A stretch of 64,000 nt of DNA from Ascaris suum (lineage: Eukaryota; Nematoda; Chromadorea; Rhabditida; Ascarididae): contig CM024178.1 of assembly GCA_013433145.1 (NCBI GenBank), forward strand, positions 7,611,260 to 7,675,259, read 5' to 3'. The notes beneath the pieces were generated by a model that was given only the letters and a program-made list of their open reading frames with translations, was not told where the DNA came from and searched no databases. The stretch's first letter is position 1; each line of letters begins with the position of its first letter. The position numbers were made by a program, and so were the translations under genes. Below, piece by piece: positions 37,841 through 58,828 of the stretch.

Positions 37841-40800
37841 TTTTCTATTTTCCTAGCCTCACGATGAAATCCTCGAGGATAATCTTTAAATGGAATTTCT
37901 TTGCATTGCCGCGTTAAGACTTTCATAAAATCAATGTCATCACTTCAATTTCTGATACTAAAATGTGCACATAAAGTGCAATGATTTTCATTATGAATTT
38001 CATATGAATCCTTAGAAGAAGTACTCTCGTATGCGAAGATTTCATGTCATCTGAGGTGATTCAATTCGTTGCTTGCTGGTGCACAATAAATTCGACGCTT
38101 TCAAACACTTCTCTCGTCAATGCCATGCAAAATTTGAGTGCTGTGCGCTTGCTTGTATTGATTGCAGTATTGTCGACTCGAAAACTGTAGATTTCCTGTA
38201 AGAAAATAAGCAATGCTTATTTGTTAGTAAGCGTTTGAACTTTGAACGTACTCATGCTTATATAAAGACATTATGACCATCAAAATACGGAGAGATTATT
38301 TCGCTTAAGATGGATCAGACTTCCTCCTTCGCTTATGTGATCTTTCTGCACACGTGTCCACGACCCTCTTCAAGACCCTCCATAGCGCACATCATCCGTA
38401 GAATGAGGTTTGTTAAGATTTGGTCCTGCAAAAGTGTCCAAGGGCATCGAACCATAGAAGAAAAGATGACCTACACAACTCTAGGAGACAGTCACATGAC
38501 CCTTTGTTGATACATAAAGTTGTTTATATATAACTGTAATACAAAAAACTTTTCCATTTTAATGTTTGTTTTTAATTCTCACGCGTTATAGTCATCGAAA
38601 ATGGAACGAGAATGATGATAGGGAGATCAGAATTGAGGTGAATACTTTAATTTTCTTTCCTGAAAAAAAAAAGTTGCCTAAGTGCCCTAATTTTTTCCAT
38701 TAATTTCTAGCAGTTTTTAAATATTTGCTAACAAGTGAGAGAATCTATGCTAATGAATATTTTCTTGTGCGCATATATCGCAACACCCATGAGAAGCGAA
38801 TTATTTTTACTTCGAGGAGAGGAAAAAAAAAAGAAAGAGCTAATTTTTCCCCACATTTTGATTTATATTCAATCAGAGGAAAATTTTTTCGCAGCAAAAA
38901 AAAATCTGTTGCGACTATAGTCATGAAGTACTTGTAATTTCATGGCCTCTTATCTTGCAAATGCATCGCAGCTTGTGTTTCTCATACTATTTTCTCCTTA
39001 TATATGCGTCGCTTTAGTTGAGCACTTGAATGGAAAAATATTTTCATCATGGGCCCATAAGTTATTCATATCTTTCATAGATTTGAAATATTTCGCTATA
39101 TTTTTAGAGAATGTTAATCGCGGATTAATCGATGCATATCCAATATACTCCTCATTTCTCCAAAAAATATCTCACCGGAATAGTCTAAGCATGAAAAAAA
39201 AGTCCTATGCAACAAATATCCTTCCGTTCACATTCTGTTGAAATTTCTTCGTCCTTCGTTCCTAAATATACTGCTGTCTTGTTTTAAATTGAAAGATGCG
39301 ATATGAACAGTATGCTGATCAAGTGCAAAAGATAGCAAATAGAAGAAGTGAGAAAAAAAACAAAGTAATATTTATGAAGTAAACAGCAGCGGAAAAAATC
39401 CCAGTAATAAATTGAAAACTACGGCATCATATTAGCGTTGAAGGTGATGATCTGCTCGCTGATGTGTGTGAGAAATGAATCGGCGAATAATCTCGGCGAT
39501 TTGTAGGCAATGATTAATTTATCCATCCGGAAGGAGTGCGTGTGAGAAATGAAACCACGAAGAAAACAAATTATGTGGATGTAAATTAGAGCTCAAAACG
39601 AATGGAATTATTTCGATTTCTAAGCTATAGCTGATTGAATTTTGTGAAATTTATTCGCTAAAACGTTACGTAGAATCATCGGTCATTTTACCTTAAGCAT
39701 ATATTTAAGTTAATTATGGCAAATGCGATAAAGATAAGAAATATAACATGAGAAAAATTAAGGTCTGAAGTCTTATTTCTATGCCATATTATTTTAGAAT
39801 TTAAGGGATCACAACGTTGTCAATAGAATTTACGGTTGCAATTCCAGATTTTGATGCGGGAATTCTATCGTGAAATTTGCCTTATTATTTACTAAGTCCC
39901 TTGAAATTTTATTTTTGTTTTCGAAAAGTTTGTTTTCTCTTCCTCTCGCAAATAGGAATCCACATAGCTAAACCTATGCATCATCATTCAAAAATATTCT
40001 AATAAAGTCGATTATGTGAACGCAATTTCGACAATTGTAGATGAAAAATTTTGCGCAAGCATAAAAATTGATCCATTTGAAAGTTGATTCCCTATTCCTT
40101 TAGTGGTTCATCTAATTTTAATTGCGATATTAACTCATTCAATTCGAATAATGTGATAAGATTCGATGCAATCTATGACATCAAAGATCGAAAGATTTTT
40201 TCAATATGTTTCGTTTGATAGGTTTATTTCTCATCGATATGTTTTTTAAAATCATTTCATTATTATTCAGTGAAAATTTTCTATTTTTCTATAGAATATC
40301 ACCGCCAATTATTACGTCAGTATCCGAGTTGAGAATGCTTCAGTTTAGCTTTATTCACCTCAAGCATACTTAATTGTCGCAAAAATTGCCCATAAAGCTT
40401 TATTCACCTCATAAAATGTTTTGGCTTCAAAGAGAAATGGAACTATCAAACAACCACATAAAATGGTTGCCTAAGGGCGCTTTTATTGGGCTCTACTTTA
40501 TTGGACTCCTTTTTGCCATTCTAAATACGATGTATTCGAAATACTTTTTTTCATTTGTGTTCACCATTTAGCCATTACTTTTCTTCTTGGAAAAATTTAC
40601 ATTTTGCATATTAATATAAGCTTAACGAGTGGAATTTTTACAATATTTATTCCATAAAAAGCTTATCACATATTTGCACATGGTCATTTTATCATGCATT
40701 TGCATATATCATTTTCTTTTGGTACATAGTTACTCGATTGTATTTTTACGGTGCAAAAGTACCTCGGTGGACGAATAATTTCACAAAATTTCATGACGAT

Positions 40801-41340
40801 AAAAGCGAATATTTAGTTGTGTTACGTTAGAACTATAGATGCATAAAAGTTGTTTTTATTGACTGTAAAAATTCAAAAAATTTTCATTCTCTCTGTGAAT
40901 AGGCTAAAAACTTTCAGATTTATAAGGTAAATATTTTTGGATAAACGACATGAGCAAACGGAAGTGATAGTGTGATATGACGAGACAATTATTCGTAACG
41001 GATGCTTTATCGATTAAAGTATAAATAAAAAGACAGGGAGAAAAATATTCTTTGCATAGATGGGAAATGGATAAGGCATTATTCATAAAATTTTTTGGAG
41101 TATAAAAAATTAATTTAAAGAAGAGCGAATATTGTGAGAATTTTGTGATCGTTTAATTTTTACTTGTAATAGATGAACGGATATAATGCTTAAAAGTAAT
41201 ATGCAACATCGGAACGATCGAAACGAAAACATCTAATTGCCAATTTTCGACAATAGCGTTTGTTAGGAAAAAACCGTTATGACTGTTGAAGTTAAAGCTT
41301 CAGCGTTGCAACGGGAAGATCTTCAATTGTATACTTAGTA
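37841..41340. other. Intergenic, no gene recognised
   Basis: AT-rich DNA with short random-looking open frames. A 16-base sentence, AGCTTTATTCACCTCA, is repeated at about 40349 and 40396. Confidence 0.5.
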
Positions 41341-41405
41341 AATTGATCATTGAGTAGTAATGAATTGATCATTGAGTACTGATGAATTGATCATTGAGTA
41401 GTAAC
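41341..41405. repeat. 22-base tandem repeat, three copies
   Basis: Units AATTGATCATTGAGTAGTAATG at 41341, 41363 and 41385, differing at a few 3' positions. Each contains the palindrome TGATCA. Confidence 0.92.
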
Positions 41406-41748
41406 AAAGGTTTATACGCTAAAAGTTTGGCGCATCTATCCGCCACTTCAATGAAATAGAACCAAATAACCTTGTGCAGTGTACGCTTTAACAACGTCAG
41501 AGGTGGGAGGGGCATTTGGGCAGTTCTTCTTATTCACTGCTCATGCAGGGTTCATTCATCGCGATTCAATCATTGCTCGCCATAAAGAGATGCATTAATT
41601 GAAGCTACTATTTCCTTTCGAAAGCTGTTAGCTTAGCCTTCATCGCTTCAAGTGCTTTTTTTATTCTCTGAGACCTCTATTCTTCTAACCAAATGCTTCG
41701 AAACTTTTTCGAGAAAGCACTGCCTTTCAATAAGTCTTCTTTCACCAC

Positions 41749-41750
<2 letters not shown>

Positions 41751-41828
<78 letters not shown>
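41751..41828. repeat. (TA)n array
   Basis: About 39 uninterrupted dinucleotide units; a 22-base spacer separates it from a second array. Confidence 0.97.
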
Positions 41829-41831
<3 letters not shown>

Positions 41832-41846
41832 CTAGAATATTCCTTC

Positions 41847-41850
<4 letters not shown>

Positions 41851-41914
<64 letters not shown>
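41851..41914. repeat. (TA)n array, second of a pair
   Basis: About 32 units, separated by GTGCTAGAATATTCCTTCATAT from the array before it. Confidence 0.97.
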
Positions 41915-41918
<4 letters not shown>

Positions 41919-43889
41919 GAATGAATATTGTAGCATGCTTTCGTTGATTAACTAATTGAGCGTGAACAACATTATGCATAGAGCTTTTATAGGCAGTGTT
42001 TCTTCTGAAAACATCAAGCTGCATATTTTTTCATTCAGTTTGAAACGTCACTGCAAATAGTCCTAGTTATTACTCAAACTCATCTGTGTCCTATTCTCTA
42101 ATCACGGATCATATTTCATGCTGTAAACATAAGCTTGAATAAATATGAGCGCTTCAATGTCGTATGAAATTCTATTCAAGCGAATTTATAAATTTACTTT
42201 CAAATATGAACTCTGATTTTGTTAAAGCATAGGCTTCTCTAGGTTCCGTGGTTCTGCTTCAGTAAAGTTAGTAATGAAATCAACTATTAAACATATTATT
42301 GAATTTAATAACACATAGAGATGGTAATAGCATGTAACACAGCAACAATCACATATCACTAGTGATCCAACTGTGGGCATAAATAGTGAATTAAATAATT
42401 CGCTTTTAAAACAAATCCAATCAACTGTGGAATAACACTCAGCTTGTGATTCTCCCATCCTTCTCCTCCTCCTCACCAGCAACAAGTCACGAAGAAGTTG
42501 AGTATTCCCGAGAAATTTAGTGAAGATCATCGTGTGATGTAGATAATACCCAATAAATTCCATCGTCATAATCTTCGTGCATTATTTATTGCAATATTCG
42601 GAGAGATAGACAAGCACATACATAACATAGACTGGTATTCTCACAGAGCATTTTGGCAAAAATATTTAGCAAAGCGTGGGGGTTTTTTTTCGCACAAACT
42701 GATGGTCGGTCTATATATCAGGAAGAAAGGAAGTTGCTTTTTAAAAAAAGCCACTAAGGAAGTGGAGTCTTTTGCTTAAAACAGACTGCCGCTAGAAGAT
42801 CTAGGTAAGAGCTAGGTAAGAAAAGATAACTGCCGCTATAAGATCGAATGCATCTATTAGCTTGAAATTTTCTAATGATTTATGAAAGTTGTGTTTTTCA
42901 AACTCATTACCACTTACCACTATGCATTCTTTTGTGATGAAATATCTTAGTGCTCATAAACAGTACAACTTTTACAACGCATTCATTCTCATGTACTTTC
43001 ATATATGCGCATTTGTAAAGGGCATTGTGATAATGCCTTCACTGCATATTCACCTATCTTTCAATTCAAGAGCTATGGGACTCATATTTATGAATTTTGG
43101 TGAACGTATTTTCTTCTTTTGCATCGTCTCATTTTGATCAATCAATTTTGTAAGCAACTGTAGTCAACATCGCAATATATGTAAATTGATGCAATTGCAA
43201 AACGCATATTGTGCTTTCTACACTTGGCGTGCTTCTTAACCTTATTAGTTGTTTTCTTCGAATAAACTAGCAATATTAACGAACAACTGCAGATAGTAAT
43301 AAGAAGAGGATTTTGAAGAAGATAGGATTCATGATTTGACAAAATGCCATATTCGCATGCGAAAAAAAATTTACAAAAAGAGGAGTAATGGAATTTTCAA
43401 AGAATATTTTCAATTTCACTAATGAAATAATATCTATAGAATATCAATCATTAATTAAATCCTCAATTCATTGATTGATAACAATTCCATAATCATTACC
43501 TATTACATCTCTTTGAACCATCATAGGATATCCCTCCCTTCTTGCATTGAGAAAAGCTCTTATTACATTTCGTATAATAAATGAAAATATTTTTATTTTC
43601 ACAATTTCTGGTGAGTTCATTTTTGCTTTTATCCTACTAAAGCGGTAAAAATCTCACAAATGAAAAATTTAAAAAGCAAATTTCTTCGATAATCAAGTTC
43701 GTAATTTCCTCTGACCTACAATTTATGCTTTCAACAAACTTTTTGATATTCTATTATTTACCGCTAAATAATAAAAAAGTTTCCTATCAATCATCGAAAT
43801 GATGCCATTTTGTGCAGCGCTGCTATGAAAATGCCGAATGTGAACATTTTAGAGAATTTTATCCAGGGTATATTTTCAAATTTCATTTA

Positions 43890-43892
<3 letters not shown>

Positions 43893-43968
<76 letters not shown>
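43893..43968. repeat. (TA)n array
   Basis: About 38 units, 25 bases after the orphan exon-like sequence at 43820. Confidence 0.97.
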
Positions 43969-43970
<2 letters not shown>

Positions 43971-44461
43971 TCGTTTTTCTTTGCTTATAAAATGTTCTAA
44001 TGATCACACTTTTTCAATAAAATGAAAATAAATAGGATGAACCTGTAATTAAGTTTAATGATAATGATAAGTCTGTTCATTCAAGAATGAGCTTCAAGCG
44101 ATCATCTAAGATTTTATACAAAATAATTAAGAAAACCAGAAGACGTTTCCCATTCATTGTGAGATACAGATAAAGCTTTATCTGCATATTTGCATATGCG
44201 AATGAAATATGCATTCCTTGGCTCAATAATTAGTTTTTCCTCATCAGCTTCTTGTTGTTTATCTTCTCTCCGCATTATTTTCCTCCTTTTGATTGGCGAA
44301 CTAATTTGTTACTGACGCATACAGCGAATTATCAGAATCAGTTCCGGCATGTAAATATCGATAAAGCAGTAATATACTTCTCGCTCTTTGTTTAGAAGTT
44401 TAGGAGATGAAGCAGTAATATAATAATTTTGTTGTAATGTAATTTGTTGTAATTTTGTTGC

Positions 44462-44473
44462 AAAAAAAGAAGC

Positions 44474-44531
<58 letters not shown>

Positions 44532-44543
44532 GCTTCTTTTTTT
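44462..44543. repeat. (TA)n flanked by 13-base perfect inverted arms
   Basis: AAAAAAAGAAGCG (44462-44474), (TA)28 (44475-44530) and CGCTTCTTTTTTT (44531-44543) form an 82-base perfect palindrome overall, able to extrude as one long cruciform or RNA hairpin. Confidence 0.95.
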
Positions 44544-45781
44544 AATATGGTAGTTCTCCAACAGTTCTCTACAGTAAATGGATTCTCCAGTTGTTTTCCA
44601 TTTTTTGTTTGTTACCACCATCGACAGTGTTATTTACTAAAAATGTTGCGCTATTAAGCAATTTTTTCAAGCAAAGTGCATCATCTTGTAGGCTGCTACG
44701 AGAATGATGTGATGTGCAGAAAAACCAAAAAATGCTAGAGGCTATCGGTTTATTAAGTTGTGTGAATGTGCAGTCCCGTTCAACTGATGTCAGGAAATTT
44801 CTAGGCACTTTTGTCTGCTTATTAGTGGCACCACATCAGTCAGCATATAAGTTGTATACACATAAGTATAAACAAATAAGTAAATATAAGTATATGTACT
44901 TATGTATTTGTATATTTATATTCATGTTATATTCATATTCATAAGAAGAGATTTATTCCAGAGTTGGTCGGAGAATGGCTGGTATCTACTGCAGAAGTCT
45001 TGCTTATATAGTTAATACCGATTTAAATTGAAATTTGGAAACTCTTGAGAGATTGTTAAAATTTCATGTTTTATTACTGAGCATCTAGTTTTCGAGAATG
45101 CTATCTAGTACGTCAGCACACAAAAAAAACTGTTCTTTCTTCTTAGCCATTCCTGCCTGTGAAAAGAATTAGAGAACAAAATAATCCACGTTTTTTGAAG
45201 AGATGGTTTTTATGATGATCAACAAATCATCATTGATTGATACACATCGTATAACTGATTTTTGAATGCTCGGGCACAAAAATATGAGGAAAATTTAAAA
45301 TTCTATGTTATAATATATACAAATATTGAATGATATAATTTATACAATTTTTATTTCTTTTTTTTTTCACTGAAACTCTTCTCAGGGAACGATGAAGCAA
45401 ACATAAACAATAGCTGCAATCAAGCGTTCGATAATATGAAAAGGATAAAGATAAATTCAAATCACTAAACAATTTTTGCAGAATGCACAAAAATACATAA
45501 ACATGTGTGGTGCTATTTTGCACTTCGTATTCCCATCGGCGAATATGCAAATGAACTGCAAACATATGAATTCGGCGCCTCCCTATAACCTCCAATTCTG
45601 ATAAACGTTAGCACTTGGAATCTGCTTTTTGGAAATGCATTTTTTTTGAGCGCTGACATTTTCTGTTTCTCTCTATGTTTGTTGTTGCTCTTCGAAGTCT
45701 ATCTATGTTATAATTTACCGCTCTGAACGGTGGAAATCTAATTATTTTTTCCGATTTGAATGCAGGAAATGTATTATAATT

Positions 45782-45786
<5 letters not shown>

Positions 45787-45863
<77 letters not shown>

Positions 45864-45947
45864 AGAGAGAGAGAGAAAGAGAAAGAGAGAGAGATAGAGA
45901 AAGAAGGAGAGCGAAGAGGAAAGAGATGGAGAGAGAAAGAGAGAGAG
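45787..45947. repeat. Compound (TA)n / (GA)n microsatellite
   Basis: About 37 TA units (45787-45860), then TGG, then about 85 bases of GA/GAAA purine repeats. Confidence 0.95.
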
Positions 45948-46584
45948 TGAAAAATTACAAAATCACCGGTCGGAATTTTTTAGCGTTGACTCAAATCGCA
46001 CATCACAGCGTTAAAGAACATTTATTGAAGTGTTCAAAATTCATAGCAGTATGATAGCGCGCATTTACGCTTACTCGAATTTTAGTTTCTTCACATCGTC
46101 CATCCTCTCTGTGCTGAATTATTGATGAATATCGTATCGTTTCGCACGAGTCACCACATTATTTCCCTTATAGTTTGTAATATCTTTTAATTCTTGAATG
46201 CAAATTGCGCTCATTTGCACTTCATTATTGAAATATTTAATTAACAATCTCGAGGCGCTGATTAATTCTGTTCTTTCCTCTTAACGAAATCCATCAGTCA
46301 CATCCCTCTCATTTATTAATTATTAACATGTTCGTTTTTTTTCAGTGTTTCGCTTCATTCGTTTTTTCATTATTAATTATGAACGTTTTTTTATTCGTAA
46401 CGCCGAAATTTGTATCGCAAAGATATTCGTTATTCCTGCTGCGTTCACATTCGAACAATGTGATGTTCCTCAGGAACGGTTTCGACATTTTCTATTTCGA
46501 GCTTATATTTGTGATTTCTTCATACAATGTATAATGTGGTAGTCAACATGTGTGGCGATTATATACTACAAATGGTAAAGCTGA

Positions 46585-46656
46585 TGCCTCATGCTGGAAT
46601 CGAACCAGCGACCTTCTGTTTACTAGACAGACGCTCTGCCCCTGAGCCAATGAGGC
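46585..46656 (-). tRNA. tRNA-Thr (anticodon AGT)
   Basis: Read on the minus strand from 46656: acceptor stem GCCTCAT pairs with ATGAGGC; TG; D arm GCTC-AGGGGCA-GAGC; G26; anticodon stem TCTGT/ACAGA around loop CTAGTAA (anticodon AGT, reading ACU/ACC threonine codons); variable AGGTC; T arm GCTGG-TTCGATT-CCAGC; discriminator A at 46585. All stems pair perfectly and there is no intron. The internal A and B boxes of RNA polymerase III are present (GGTTCGATTCC). Odd point: no run of four T follows within about 45 bases downstream, so termination is unclear. Confidence 0.93.
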
Positions 46657-54120
<7,464 letters not shown>

Positions 54121-54178
54121 ATAAGAGGTGATAAGAGCACTGATAAGGAAAAAAGTGATAAGAAATGATAACGAATAA
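54121..54178. promoter_or_regulatory. GATA-site cluster
   Basis: Four GATAA cores in under 60 bases (GTGATAAG, CTGATAAG, GTGATAAG, ATGATAAC). TGATAA is the preferred site of nematode gut GATA factors of the ELT-2 type. Which gene would respond is unknown; the next + strand gene starts 5.8 kb away. Confidence 0.35.
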
Positions 54179-55195
54179 GAGCAATGATCAAAGGAAATTT
54201 ATTAATAATTGATTAGAGGCAACGTCTATTTATGCTAATTTCGCCAATTTTTTATTACATTTTGTAATTGCTTACGATTCTTTTCTTCTCAAATTGCAAG
54301 TGCTTTTTTTTTAAAGGAACATACATATACTTTGTGGTTCATAATTCACTTTTAATGTTCAAAATTAACCAACAGAATCCATAAATATTTTTGCGAGATT
54401 TATTCAATGTGAGATTTTTTTTTGAAATGAAAATTTTTTCATTTTTTCGTTAAGAATTTCTTAGTTGTAAAATAATAAAAATCAACGTAGAATTCTTATC
54501 ATTTGCCATTTTTTTTAATGATTCAAGCAAATTTTATGCCTATAAGAATATATTGTGGGAACATTTCATCTATAACGCATAATATGTATCATTTTATATT
54601 CGCATATATTTAGTAATTTCAATTCAAAAATCACTAATGGAAATAATTGTGTGCATCTATTACTTTTTAGGTCTATTTCTTATTACTGAAAGAAACTATA
54701 GACTTTCGGAAGCGGAAAAAAATTTTAATGGAATTCTATAGCGATTATTTTTTTCATTTATATTTCCTCATGTTCGAATAAATGCGAATACTTTGTCAAC
54801 GGTTATCTTCTATTAAATACTGAATAAATCAATATATGAAAATGTTGTTTTCTACTTTTTTTTTGGTAGTTTATGGAAGTGGTCGATTAGGTGGGCGGAG
54901 CTTAAAAGCGACTCCACCCCTATCGACCCCGATAAGTTTATTTCTCTATTTGTTTCCCATTTCTTTTCATTGGCCTAGAAATTGGTCAAATAATGCGTGT
55001 GCCCGTATCAATGTTAATAATTGAATTTTTCATAACTGTTAGGCGTCAGCTAGTAATAATGCTCTAATCGATTCAGTAGGAAATTTTTTTTCCATACAAA
55101 GAGAAATTATTATCCACATTTCATTCGAAATAATTCTCACTGTTCTGTTTACTTTTGGTGCGTAAATGCTTATTTTACAATTTAAAAATTCGTTA

Positions 55196-55260
55196 CTTAT
55201 TTATTTATTCATCTGCTTACTTACTTATTTATTTATTTGCTTGTTTATTTATTTATTTGT

Positions 55261-55295
<35 letters not shown>

Positions 55296-55410
55296 TTCCT
55301 TTACTTATTCGTTCATTTAACTATTTTTAATGCATTTACCTATATATTTATTCATTATATATCAAAGTGTCACTAGTGGATAAACATATAAAAAGTATGT
55401 GAGCGTAAAT
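55196..55410 (-). repeat. (TTTA)n tract, possible LINE tail
   Basis: About 28 TTTA/TTTG units (55196-55310). On the minus strand the sequence before the tail has ATTTACGCTCACATACTTTT, near to ATTTATGCTCATGCACTTTT beside the LINE tail at 5404. No coding likeness remains, so only the tract itself is certain. Confidence 0.6.
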
Positions 55411-56898
55411 ATTGAGTCATTTTAAAGTGTTTTTAAAGCTGCATAGAGAACAGCTTCTCCCACAACTATATCTTAAAGTTCAAAATAATAAGCAAAAAAC
55501 TGCTATGAAAGTAAAATATGATTGATAATATTGAAATCTTTTGTTAATTTTTAAAAATTAATTCTATCTTATTTGATTCTTTTGCTCATAATTTATAGAC
55601 GCTTAAAATCATATTCAACTGCTTAACTAACTTTACTTTACTAGTATATAATTTCTTAATATATATGTATTTTTTTTCAAAAAAGTTTCAAAAAGTTTCT
55701 ATGCTAGAAAAAAAAATAAATATTTTAAATTTATTGAGAAAATTTTTTTTAAAAAAAATCAGAATGAAGAAATTTATTAAAGCGGATTATATTCGATGAA
55801 TATATGCTGTAAAAAAAAAACTTAAGCTTGTTTTATTATTCAGCGTACATTCGATAATGACCTTCAACATGAGTTGTCTGTCACTCGCCAACGCAGTCAA
55901 TTTTGAGTTCCTTTTAATTGCATCATTAAGGCGGAATTATAGCCATTCGACGAAGCTTCTTGTACTTTTTTTTGTGTTTCAACAACCATATATAACAATG
56001 CAACTACATCTACGAAGCAGTCACTTTTTCATCCCGTGGGATTGTTCATTTATTCTTGTCTACGTTTTGCAACGACGAAGCGGTCCATCGCCTGTAAATG
56101 TAGCATAAATGAGTGGATCAATGAATATGTCGATCTGCTATTATATTTAATCAAGTTAATTAATCAATTCCAATTAGTACATCTATTCATATTCTATTTT
56201 TTGAATGATTTTAACAATCATCAATCTATTACTGATGTCATAGATAGAAGATTGGAATAAGTATTGCTTCTCTCTTGTATGCTTACTTCGAAACGTTCTT
56301 GGGAAGTCCGCCTCCTTTCTCCCTCTTCTTCTACAGCTGAATAGTCACATCATCTCTCATGTTTCATAATATGATATATTTTGATTACATATTAGTCTAT
56401 AATATAACACAATTAGGGATTATTTATGATAGTATTAGTGTTATCTATATGAATTTTGATCGAAAGAGCAATTTGAACATCTGTCGATTCCACTGATAAA
56501 AAATGATATGCAAATTTTCTGCTCGAAATCCTCATTGACTTAGAGAGATTGAAATAATTTTATCGATTTCCAATCATTTTCTAACATAGCACCCTAACTT
56601 TTTTCTCGTTTGTGTTAGTCGCGAAATGTAGAAATGTGTTAGTCGCGAAAATAGTACAACGAAGAGGTTAGATAATTCGGTGTAACGCGAATCTAATTTT
56701 AAAATGAAGGAAAATTTGTTAGCGTTTGATGTTGAATGTCCTATACCAACGACGAATTGGGCGACGTTCTTGGTCGATTGTAATGCTCAAATAGGCAATA
56801 TTAACCAGCAATCAATGAAATATTTCTAAATTGCTGACGTGCTATTATGTTCTTGAATTTATTATCATTTTATTCATTTTTTTAACGTAACCATCAAA

Positions 56899-57413
56899 TT
56901 ATCTTATCAATTATTGATAAATCATGCATCAAACAGTTCAATGGCGCTTATAATGGCGATAAGATGATAAATCAATTGTTGATTAATCATGAAGCTAATC
57001 GATTATTTCTTGATAAGATGATAAGTTATGAAATCATAAATATTTCTATTTGAATAAACTCTAATCAGAAATTCAAACAAATCTAAGCGATAAATTTGAT
57101 GTGTTTCAATTTAAAACGAAAAATTTATATAATCGGTCAATGATACATTCTTTATCCAATACTACTGAACGGCTTATAAAAGCTTTTATCACCAAAGCTG
57201 ATACAACTTCATTAGCTTATAATCATAAAATAGCATAATCGCATATTATTAATGGCTTTCATTATTATTTCATTCAACTAAGTAAAGCATTCAATAATAA
57301 AAGACAACTAGTAATATCTTGCCAGAAAAAAATGATAAAGAGATAAAGTGATAAAATAAAGTGATAAAATGATAAAGAGATAAAAAATGATTTTAAAAAA
57401 GAGATAAAATGAT
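56899..57413. promoter_or_regulatory. GATA-site-rich segments
   Basis: Two groups of GATAA/TTATC cores: 56899-57030 (including GGCGATAAGATGATAAATC and CTTGATAAGATGATAAG) and 57332-57413 (AATGATAAAGAGATAAAGTG and following). Low-complexity AT-rich sequence could produce some by chance, but the TGATAAG form is over-represented to the eye. Confidence 0.3.
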
Positions 57414-58670
57414 ATTCACATTAAAAAACAAAAAAAATTTTTTTTTAATTTTTTAATGCTATATTAGAATATGAAAATTTTATCTCTGTGGAAATATTTA
57501 TTTCCTATTAAAGAATATTTCTAACTATGATCATATGCTTATCGCATATCATTTTGAAATAATATTATGCCGATTTTCTAAACAACGTTCCAATAAACGA
57601 TATCGATATTATGATGACAATATTTTTCGTCATTAATATGTTGAATTTTTCCATCCATCATAATGATAATTTTTTTTTTAGTCGAAAAGTTTAGTTCGAA
57701 TTTTTTTTTTCATATTTATAAAATTTTATCAAATATTTTAAGATTAGATTCTTTCTATGAATTTTATTAATTTTATATTTTTCACAACAAAAAATGTTAT
57801 AATTTAATAAAGAATTTTTTGATGTTATATTTTTATTAAAAATTCGATAAGATTATTTTCAATGTGCATTTAGGATTTCGAGATTGCAATCATCGTTAAG
57901 CAATTTGAGATAAATTTTATTCATACATATTTTAAATATTCATTGATATTTTGCTTATATAATGAATTTCTTTTCATCAATCGTTTAAGATTATCACATT
58001 CATTTCGTTCAAAATGAGCCGTATTATGGCAATATTCAAGAATACCTATATCTGATAGCATAAGAAGAATCGTGAGAGAAAAATAATTCCAATTATAGTA
58101 GAGTATAATTTACAAATATGGAAATTAAATTATACGAGCAATTATGAGACTATTTATTTGAATCTATCAACTTTAGTGGGCGATAATATTCCATACTTTA
58201 ATATACGTCAGTTTTGATTGATTTAATGCAATTTCAAATTCACTATGATTTTTAAAGTAAACTTTAGAGAGAAGTTATTTTTAGACAATTAATAACCGCA
58301 AATGAAGGGTAATCTATTTTTTATCATCTAATGATTATCGGTTTTTTTTAAAAAAATACATTGTTATCACTGGTGTTGAGCATCAGTTGCATGCACCTAC
58401 TGTCCTCATATTTTCTCAACCAACGTCCTCCGCTCCATTTTAACCACGATTTTTTCAATGAGTCGTTCATTCAGGATGAAAGCCTCATTTCGATAAATGA
58501 GACTAAACTTTTAGTAATTAGTGAATTAAAGCTTTAAAGAATGCGGCTCTCGCAAATTGTTTCCTTTGGAAGTCGTTATTCTTGTTTACGCTTCTCCCTA
58601 TGGGCTACGGATGATGGGAATCGTTTTAGTTTCACCCCACACAATTAAATCTTAGCGATATTTCCTGGTA

Positions 58671-58828
<158 letters not shown>

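Larger units (their letters stand above)
41915..46584. other. Intergenic with clustered simple repeats
   Basis: No gene recognised. Holds three further (TA)n arrays. A small open stretch after an acceptor at 43819 (RCYENAECEHFREFYPG, then a GTATAT donor) looks exon-like but stands alone. Confidence 0.45.

Noticed and set aside
41668..41677. lin-4/miR-125-like core CTGAGACCTC
   Set aside because: The downstream part differs and the flank is a TA array; no precursor hairpin is visible.
42222..42569. 115-codon minus-strand open frame
   Set aside because: Composition is erratic, there is no domain and no splice signals bracket it.
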